Assembly (NCBI GenBank): GCA_963575645.1
Contig: OY754467.1
Coordinates: forward strand, 35,523,108-35,587,107
Source: Xanthostigma xanthostigma
Lineage: Eukaryota > Arthropoda > Insecta > Raphidioptera > Raphidiidae
DNA: 64,000 bases
Direction: 5' to 3'
Shown: positions 57,290 through 64,000 of the stretch, in pieces
Numbering within the stretch: the first letter of the stretch is position 1
How the letters are laid out: the number at the start of each line of letters is the position of its first letter
Notes under the pieces: generated by a model
What the model was told of the DNA's origin: nothing
Seen by the model: the letters and a program-made list of their open reading frames with translations, nothing else
Database searches by the model: none
Made by a program: the position numbers and the translations under genes

Positions 57290-58275
57290 TGTCACGTGGT
57301 GCCATAGCACCGCGACAATTTTTTAATATTAGCATAAAAATTATTATAATAAAATAAATAAATAAGGAAATCAAATCACTAAATTCGCGGATATTTGCAT
57401 GCGCGGTACGATTTGGATCGCGTGGCTTGGATTTATAAACATAAGTGTGTCTATCGTGTGATCCAGTCGTCTGACTCTAAATACGCGGTATCTGTGATTT
57501 TTAAAAGTGAAAAAGTGACAAACAATAGTTGTTAGGTTTGAAATAATTAAAATCAATATTTATTAGTTACGGAAAAATAAACAAACATTAAGTTGTTTTT
57601 CGCGATTCGGTGTGGTCGCATGATAAGGACGCTCATGGAATAAACCACAGAATCATCTTCAAGCTTCTTCTCCAAACCGAATTTAGACTTCATGGTACTA
57701 CCATGAAGCGCCTAAATACCCGTAGTCACTCACGAATTATGTAAAGTATTCCTAGAATAAGTATTGTTCAAGTGTAAGTAAGTACTCTTCAGAAAAAGGT
57801 ATGACGCTCACGCCTAGTTTTCTTTTCCTCTTTCACGTTTTATTATTTTTTTTTTTAATTTAAGCAACCCTATTAAATGTACTTCCCTAGATAATTAAGT
57901 GATCACCTCGTCAGGGTTCTACCCCCAGTTTCTAATTGTCAATCATGATCAAATGATATTGTTAATATTAAGAATGTACTTGTAAATCAGATTTCTTTGT
58001 ACCTTGTCACCGACACGTTTTTTGAAGTGATTATGAAATATAATTGTTATCGACCCACTGCATATTCTTTTCTTTGTTACATTTCTGCACAAGTTTCTTA
58101 GAACAGTAGAAGAAGTGGAGCTGTACCCTCTCTGATCACTATGGGCCCAAAATAACACCGGTATAGCCCAAACAATCCACCGTTTTGAGAAATCTGTCCG
58201 TCTTTTTTCTTTTATTTATTCACAGGTGGGAATGGACCTACGTTACCAGAAATCCTTCCACTGCCGTGCTATAAT
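57290..58275 (+). repeat. 3' LTR
   Basis: 986 bp, the same length as the 5' LTR and, on a base-by-base reading, with no difference that I could find. It is offset by exactly 5727 bp from the first copy. It ends gctataat, followed by atatatactagcgg of the neighbouring repeat. Confidence 0.92.
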
Positions 58276-58430
58276 ATATATACTAGCGGTCCCGTCCGGT
58301 TTCACTCGGGTGTAAAAGAACGAATGGGGCAGGGAGAAACATGAGTACACACATTCATCTTAGTTTACCAAGATGAATGTTGTGTCCAAATTTCATGATG
58401 ATCGGAGTTACCATTCAAAAGTTTTTGTCG

Positions 58431-58706
58431 ATAAAAAGCAGTATTTAAACTTTTACTAATAATTTTGTTAAAATTAATTAAATAAAATTAAAATAAATTT
58501 AAATGTAAGCCTTAGAAAAAAGCAATGTAGAAAATAAAAAAAAAATAAATAAAAATATATTCGCCCAACGTGGGGCTCGAACCCACGATCCTGATATTGA
58601 CAGTCGCATGCTCTACCGATTGAGCCACCTGCGGTTGTGTTCTCACAACGCTAATATGAGTATGTCTATAGTTAGTGCATTTCACATTAATAGAAGCTTA
58701 TTTTTG
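58431..58706 (-). mobile_element. tRNA-derived SINE nested in the family C repeat
   Basis: About 275 bp absent from the intact family C copy. Its head, on the minus strand, is the tRNA-like segment at 58562-58636, and the AT-rich body extends to 58431. Confidence 0.65.
58562..58636 (-). tRNA. tRNA-like head (degenerate, GTC anticodon position)
   Basis: On the minus strand box A reads tggctcaatcggtag and box B ggttcgagccc, with an intact T-arm (gtggg/cccac) and D-arm (gctc/gagc). The anticodon loop ctgtcaa would carry GTC (Asp). The acceptor halves (ccgcagg vs gttgggc) and anticodon stem do not pair, so it is a SINE promoter or tRNA relic rather than a working tRNA gene. Confidence 0.5.
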
Positions 58707-58914
58707 AGATACATTTTGCGACATTTTTCATTAAAGCTCCGTTCCTAATGATCGTAGCGTAATATTATATAGCCTATAACCTACCTCGATAAATGGGCTA
58801 TCCAACAAAAATTTTTTTTTTTCAATTTGAACCAGTAGTGCCTAAGATTAGCGCGTTCAAACAAACAAACAAACAAACTTTTCAGCTTTATATATTAAGT
58901 ATAGATATATAAAA

Positions 58915-59247
58915 TTCTCGTCTCATTGTTTTGACCGTGCTAATCTCCGAAACGATTAAACCGATTTTACTGAAATTTTGTAATTGTGTCTGGCTTGGTG
59001 CAACTTACGCTATTGGATAGGTTTTATTAAATATTTTGTACAAAATTACGGTGTTTTCGCAAAAAAGTGTTTTAGTGCCAAGTAGCGACATCTGTTAGAA
59101 TTCGCTCAAAGCTATTGGTTCAGAAGCAAATCTGGTAGAATTTGCTCAAAGCTGTTAGTTAAGACGCCGCGCCGCAATTCCGCAAACGAAATATATTTTA
59201 CACAATTATATCTGTCGCAACCGGGTGAAACCGGAACGGACCGCTAG
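58915..59247 (+). repeat. Interspersed repeat, family A
   Basis: Runs from atataaaattctcgtctcat through gcgacatctgttagaattcg to gaaaccggaacggaccgcta. It is the most complete member of the family in this window. Confidence 0.65.
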
Positions 59248-59341
59248 TAATAGCATAAAATAGAGAGATCAATCGTTTATTACCGATAGATTTCAGTATA
59301 TTAAAAATGTAATTCTCTTCAACAGAGCGCTATGAGACGCA

Positions 59342-59508
59342 ATGGAGGAGATAACGGTGAGTGCGCTTCGGGCTCAAGTGGCGTTGGTGCCTGGAGGACG
59401 CGACCGCGAGGATCGGCCAATCGTCCTTGTCAATGTGCCGCCGGAGGCACAGCCCACGTACAAAGACACGCTCGCAACCGCCCTCAGATATCTGCTCTCC
59501 GTGTTCAG
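59342..59508 (+). CDS. SEC14-like gene, coding exon 1
   Basis: Starts MEEITVSALRAQVALVPGG. Ends at donor gttcag|gtaggc after two bases of a codon. Confidence 0.7.
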
Positions 59509-60181
59509 GTAGGCGCACTTAAACATCATTATTTACAGGCGGACAGACGCGACGTCAATTATTGACATAAATTTCTCGCTCACAATCCTCACGATGACCG
59601 GCAAATTTCATATTATAGAAGCCACGCCACTGGTCACAATAAAATATAAGAAATTAAGCTCACTACTTAATTATTTAGATTCAACAAACATAGGTAAATA
59701 GATAAAAAATTTTATTGTCAAATATAGTAAAATATATGAAATTAATACATAGTAGTACAATTTTGCGTACCAATTCACCACAGCAATTTTTTAGTAGCTT
59801 GGTTAAGGATATAAGAAAAAAAAGAAAACCCATACAGGATACAAACATATAATTGTGTCCTTACAGAGAGAAATAAGAATAAGAAACGTTGCTGTCTCAT
59901 TTTGTCGTTTTTGTTTTAAATTATTGTCGTTATACGTGTTCAACCCATTTTAATAAACTGAACATTTTTCAATGTATTTCAGTGAACGAACATTGGAGAA
60001 CGGATTGACGCTTCTAGTGGACGGCGTGCACAGCGGATGGCGTGTGACTCGTTCCAGTGTACGACACTCGACAGAAATCCTTTCCAAAGAACTGTTGGCG
60101 TCCGTAATTGTACTCAGACCCGACGCTTTTTGGGACAAACAGCGAGTCGATAACTGTACCAAAAATCAAACGGAATCACAG
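59342..60181 (+). CDS. SEC14/CRAL-TRIO-like domain gene, first coding exons (partial gene)
   Basis: Exons 59342-59508 and 59983-60181 join in phase (167+199 = 366 bp, 122 codons). The start ATG is preceded in frame by TGA at 59333, so translation begins in this exon while the acceptor at 59324-59325 implies an untranslated exon upstream. Motifs: ALVPGGRDREDRPIVLV, YKDTLATALRYLLSVF, then GLTLLVDGVHSGW and LRPDAFWDKQRVD. The GGxDxxxxPI...VDxxxSxW...xPxxFWxKxR pattern is the N-terminal CRAL-TRIO/SEC14-like domain of the Trio/Kalirin, Dbl, puratrophin and SESTD1 group, which binds lipid and lies upstream of spectrin and RhoGEF domains. Which member this is cannot be told. A frame-shifted open frame from 59332 is a shadow. 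Confidence 0.7.
59509..59982. other. Intron between SEC14-like exons
   Basis: 474 bp, AT-rich, GT-AG, ending tgtatttcag. No embedded feature was recognised. Confidence 0.6.
59983..60181 (+). CDS. SEC14-like gene, coding exon 2
   Basis: Completes Ser and continues ERTLENGLTLLVDGVHSGW to NCTKNQTESQ. Donor cacag|gtgaat in phase 0. The plus-strand frame 59972-60205 in the ORF sense is this exon read from a different start. Confidence 0.75.
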
Positions 60182-60289
60182 GTGAATATTGTCATGAAAT
60201 ATTAAATAACTAGCTCAAACGTTCTCTCTCTTCTGAGACACCCACTTCCTGCATAAATTTCAACATAGAATATAATAAATAATAACGTT

Positions 60290-60660
60290 TAACGTCCGTT
60301 TCTCGACTTTATCTCATAACAGACGCCATTCGCATCATTATTATTTTCCATCTATCACACTTCCCGTTATTTTCTACATTTTTAAATTTCCACTTAATTA
60401 ATAGCAATGGGCGAATGAAGGAATTTTAGGACATTAGAAAAAGGTAGGCAAATAGTGAGCATAGGAGTTTGACAGGTACTCGGGTCCTCGAATATGGAAC
60501 CATCTCGATATTTATCTGGAATTATTGAGGGAAATCATGGAAAACCTCAACAAGATGACCAGTTCAGAAATTACCGTTTCTCGGTGAGAGGCAGTAGGGA
60601 AAAGTTACAGTCACATCTCCCCCTGCCGGGATTTGAACCCGGTACCTCTCGAATGCGAGT
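60290..60660 (-). mobile_element. tRNA-headed SINE, truncated at the head
   Basis: Inverted relative to 61960-62400 and about 1.3 kb from it. Shares cgtttctcgactttat, ccattgctatt-like and cggtgagaggcagtaggga blocks. The tRNA-like segment ccgggatttgaacccggtac is at its right end, where it breaks off at gaatgcgag. Confidence 0.7.
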
Positions 60661-60972
60661 TTCAATATAGAATATTATAAGGTTTAATTTCTAAGTTAAG
60701 TCAACAAGTTTCGCGAGAGTCCAGCCCTAACAGAAAAGAGAGTAGTCCAAGCGACGGACATAAAAATTGGTTCCGATTTTAGGGAGGATGAAAAGATAGT
60801 AGTTATTTACAGTGACTTCAACCATTTGCCTAGGCAATCCTGCGAGAAAACATGATCCAACAGCAGGTAAACACCACTTTCGGTATTCATTTTAACGCAG
60901 TTATACTAGTCCAAGGGAATCAGAGCTTTTATTTTTTTTATGAATTTGTTGTTCGGTAAGAGCTTCTTAGGA

Positions 60973-61438
60973 ATACAAATGATTTTTAAATTGATTCTTC
61001 TTTTTTAGTAACTTTTCTATCAAAACTCAAAAATAAGAGAAAAACAGCCGTTGCAAGTTTAATTATTTTTTTCAATTCTATTTAATTCAAAAGCTCGGTT
61101 AACACACGCGAAGAAATGATAGCACGAATCGGAAATGCATCTCAAATAATTCGCGGAAGGACCTTATCGCTTCTACAAGCATGCACGGAAGCATGGCGAC
61201 GACGTACGCATCTTTGTGTCCAACGAAACGGGGACAGCATCGAACAATTTCTGTGACTATTTGATAATGACATAATATATTTCCATAGTGACATAACATA
61301 ACGCCAGGACCGACCGAATTTAATAAAACTTTGAAAGCCCGTTTCCTTTAAGATTTGATAAAAAAGTTACGTGAACTATTTGTTCATCGATTTAATTTCT
61401 ACACGCTGTTTAAAAATCAACTTGAAAACCACCCTGTA
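60973..61438. mobile_element. Inverted-repeat DNA element, copy 2
   Basis: Matches 45287-45806 through most of its length, including aagaaatgatagcacgaatc, tctttgtgtcca and acataacataacgccagga. The right tip reads caacttgaaaaccaccctgta, which shows the acagggtg-type end better than the other copy. Confidence 0.65.
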
Positions 61439-61830
61439 ATGATCAAGTATAATCGCAACTCAGGCGTTTTTAATGTATTTAAACATGAAAAAGAACCGAG
61501 TTGCCGTGATGCGTGATCACTGGTTATGTAACGTTTTTGTTCACTGTTTTACCGCAGTGCCTCTTGATAACTAGCTCCCCTTCCATTCGAAACGTACGTA
61601 ATATTTGAACGGTCCCGACAACGCATCGTCAATTAATTATTGTAAGATTATTTTCTGACTGCGCTGATAACTGGAAAATGCAGATTCGCTCATAGTGGGT
61701 AGCAGGAATTACGGTTATTGTGCATGCCCGAAATGGTAATGTCTGTCAGTGGACATCGCGTCGGTGTATCTGATGGTTAATCATCCAAATAAACAGTTGG
61801 ATTTTAGTATCAAATGTTCAATGATTGCAG

Positions 61831-61905
61831 GTCATTTCGTTACGCCAGCACTACAGCAAGAATTTCTTGACGGTTGTGTTTATATCTCCATGTTTCGTAG
61901 TTACC
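61831..61905 (+). CDS. Possible third coding exon of the SEC14-like gene
   Basis: Follows acceptor atgattgcag. Reading in phase 0, as the previous exon requires, gives VISLRQHYSKNFLTVVFISP and on to an excellent donor, cca|gtatgt. A V-x-S-L start after the FWDK exon fits the SEC14-like family, but the following residues do not match what I would expect of the domain. Confidence 0.25.
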
Positions 61906-61959
61906 AGTATGTGTAAAGCAAATATACAAAATGTGACAAAACCTTCAAACTGTTCTCAT

Positions 61960-62402
61960 TATTCTGTATGTCGCCGAGCGGAGTGACAGCACTAGAATCG
62001 CATTCGGGAGGTACCGGGTTTGAATCCCGGCAGGGGTAGATGTGACTGGGACTTTTTCCTGCTGCCTCTCGCCGAGAAACGGTAATTCGTGTACCGGCCA
62101 TCTTGTTGAGATTTTCCATGGTTTCCCTCAATAATTTCACATAAATATCAAGACGGTTACTAATTCAAGGCCATGGCTGATTACCTGTCAAACTCCCATG
62201 CTCAAAATTTGCCTACCTTATCTTAATGTTCTAAAAGTCCTTCAATCGCCCATTGCTATTAAATAGTTAAAGTTGAAAAATGGAGAAAATAACGGGAAGT
62301 GTCATTGATGGAAAATAGCAATGGTGCGAATGGCGTCTGTTATGACATAAAGTCGAGAAACGGACGCCAAACGCATTATTATTATTATTATTATTATTAT
62401 TC
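61960..62402 (+). mobile_element. tRNA-headed SINE with (ATT)n tail
   Basis: The tRNA-like head has box B-type ccgggtttgaatcccggc at about 62014-62031. A body of about 330 bp and an att microsatellite tail at 62376-62402 follow. Truncated relatives are at 60290-60660 and 1-90. Confidence 0.75.
62376..62402 (+). repeat. (ATT)n microsatellite
   Basis: About nine att units forming the SINE tail. Confidence 0.9.
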
Positions 62403-63536
62403 TGTATGTCTGTCTGTTCTAACTCGTACAACAATGAACAAATGCATTTCTATTAAACTGACATTTACGAAGTTTTGTTACGTTATTATTTTTCTTGTGG
62501 GGGTTGGTTGGGTTTTTAAATAAACAGGTTCGAGCGTTAAAGTTTTAACACGTATAATTTAATATATAAAACTCAAATGACAAATTATAACAATACACAA
62601 AATATATAATGGAAATAAACAATAGGTTCAAATGGCTAATTTACTTTCATCGGTCAACAGAGTACTTTTAATTAAATACTCCCATCAGTGCAAATAACGA
62701 TATTATTTGTACGGTCACATTCAATTTTACATAATAATAAAGTTAATGAGTCTAGCGGTCTGAAGAATCCTAAACTCGGGCGGGACTCTAATTATATTTA
62801 ACTCGAATCTCTAGGTCATTCCTACGTTGTGTTTTTTTATTAGGTCATTATTTATATCCTCGGCACGGTCATTGAATTTAATACGGTCGTTGCGGTCGTG
62901 GGTCGATTTACGCTAAGGTCTGGAACAGACGAAATCCCGATCATGATCCAGAACCCTCGCGATGGTCAATCAGTGCGCTATTAGAAGACACCGGGAAACT
63001 TATCGGAGCAGACGACAACACGATCGTACTTCAATAGTTTCCAGATCTTCGGCAAGCGAGCTGAGAATGAATCCACAAAATGCTGGAATAGACGGAACAC
63101 GATCGTAAACCAGCACTTAAAGGGCTATTCAAAGCTTTCCCCGTTAGACTAGATAGGCCATACTAGAATAGACGGAACACGATCGTAAACTAGCAAGCCA
63201 CTGAGCCAACAGGGTGGTCACTGAAAGACAAATTTTTATGCGCACTGTTGCTTGACACCAATAAATGTCGAACCGCAGTAGGTACGACCGCTAATCATTT
63301 TTAATAAAAATATTAATTAAAAAGGAAATTAATGAGTAGCCATCTATTGGCGGACAGCATAATATTAATTACAAAAATATAAGTTCGATTAGACGCGGCG
63401 CTAATACGTACTTAATACCGGTCTCTGCTTAACCATAAACGCGTTTGAACACAATTTCGTGTACCTATTACTGTACACGAATATAAAGCAAACTACATTT
63501 TACCGTGATATTAATATTATTAAATTAATATCGTTA
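62403..63536 (-). repeat. Possible minus-strand LTR region
   Basis: Read on the minus strand, a purine-rich cgggccggaggag at 63538-63551 is followed by tgtaacgatatt, a TG-type LTR start, running leftwards. The region has a near-duplicate ggaatagacggaacacgatc at 63084 and 63164 and no gene. The far LTR end and second LTR were not found. Confidence 0.3.
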
Positions 63537-64000
63537 CACTCCTCCGGCCCGTGTAAAAATACGCGATTATAAGGTCATAGTTATGTGCACCAATGGTCAT
63601 AAACTTAAATGTAAAACAAAAATTGTACTTAGGGCAATCATTTGATCAATTTTCAATATTATTCACTATCGTTCATATGACTAAATATCAAAAATACAAA
63701 ACAAAATATTTCACTTCAACGTTTCAAATAAACGTAAATAATCACAGTTCAATGTCCTTAATACTACTATCAACGTTCAAACATTTATCTTATCTCTAAA
63801 TATGGTCCAAATTATTAATAGTTACAAAAGGTCTGCATTAATAATTTTCAAATACGGGCAAAATAATGAAAGTTCAAAACTTCTGTATTCATCAATACAG
63901 TCAAATTTCAAAAAGGTCAATATTGTATTCTAATATCATAAACACGGTCAAAAATCATTAAACTGAATATTGTGTAATATGATATATTTAATACGGTCAA
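63537..64000. other. Window edge, no gene; possible internal part of the LTR element
   Basis: AT-rich with scattered ggtca/ggtcc words. If the polypurine tract at 63538-63551 is real, this is the 3' internal non-coding part of an element that extends beyond the window. The short plus-strand frame here has no domain. Confidence 0.25.

Larger units (their letters stand above)
51563..58275 (+). mobile_element. Complete Ty3/gypsy-type LTR retrotransposon (6713 bp)
   Basis: Two 986-bp LTRs, which read as identical throughout, flank a primer-binding site, gag, pol and a polypurine tract. A 4-bp atat on both sides (51559-51562 and 58276-58279) is the likely target duplication. Pol order is protease, reverse transcriptase, RNase H, integrase, the Ty3/gypsy order. 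No envelope-like frame follows pol. Identical LTRs imply very recent insertion. The only visible lesion is an in-frame TGA between gag and pol, which could be programmed. Confidence 0.92.
58284..58912 (+). repeat. Interspersed repeat, family C, split by a SINE
   Basis: Starts agcggtcccgtccggtttca and ends ttcagctttatatattaag. Compared with 17022-17350 it is uninterrupted until gtttttgtcg (58430) and resumes at about 58707 with acattttgcgacatttttca. Confidence 0.7.

Noticed and set aside
58562-58636. Functional tRNA-Asp gene
   Set aside because: Acceptor and anticodon stems do not pair and the segment is part of a nested SINE.
59332-59565. 77-codon plus-strand frame starting at 59332
   Set aside because: It runs in a different frame from the SEC14-like exon, has low-complexity Gly/Arg composition and passes through the splice donor at 59509.

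Overview
The window is AT-rich, intron-bearing animal DNA, most likely from a moth or butterfly (Lepidoptera). The inference rests on interspersed-repeat signatures I know from lepidopteran genomes: ends reading ggttccgtacctcaaaagg, tagcggtcccgcccggtttc and cccggttcggcttcgcccg. It also rests on tRNA-headed SINEs and on the dense mix of small DNA transposons. No bacterial features are present. All protein and family names come from reading motifs by eye, not from database searches.

Host genes. (1) A five-exon plus-strand gene runs from an ATG at 18496 to a stop at 34020 and matches in phase across all four introns (1436 codons). It encodes a muscle-type FN3-Ig-Ig-FN3 protein with a long low-complexity tail and a hydrophobic C-terminal anchor. 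(2) At 59342-60181 two plus-strand exons encode the start of a CRAL-TRIO/SEC14-like domain of the Trio/Dbl/SESTD1 kind. The gene continues to the right, probably beyond the window. Candidate first exons or promoters lie near 35.2 kb and 42.8-43.0 kb. (3) At 10704-10796 on the minus strand there is a short, coding-like first exon of an unrecognised gene that would extend leftwards.

Mobile DNA, left to right. 0-6.3 kb holds SINE and foldback fragments, a head-to-head hAT-like pair and a non-autonomous element with a perfect 8-bp duplication. 6365-10535 is a 4.2-kb Mutator-like element with a four-exon, apparently intact transposase, yet its ends and target duplication look hAT-like. 11.9-12.7 kb is an internally deleted Harbinger. 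15-24 kb holds repeats and hAT MITEs, then an ~86-bp minisatellite interrupted at a TTAA by a 4.2-kb element. 34.6-42.2 kb holds three pogo/Tigger derivatives and a hAT MITE. 43.3-44.3 kb is a lepidopteran repeat containing a 3+3 palindromic array. 47.2-47.9 kb is a hAT remnant and 49.2-49.7 kb a TTAA foldback. 51563-58275 is a complete Ty3/gypsy-type LTR retrotransposon whose two 986-bp LTRs look identical and whose gag and pol share one frame separated by a single TGA. 58.3-62.4 kb is nested repeats and SINEs around the SEC14-like exons. 62.5-64 kb may be the edge of a minus-strand LTR element.

How it fits together: the host coding sequence is a small fraction of the window, and introns have absorbed most insertions. 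The most informative observations are the mixed MULE/hAT signature, the TTAA insertion whose removal restores a minisatellite unit, the young gypsy element with an in-frame gag stop, and the membrane-tailed FN3/Ig protein.
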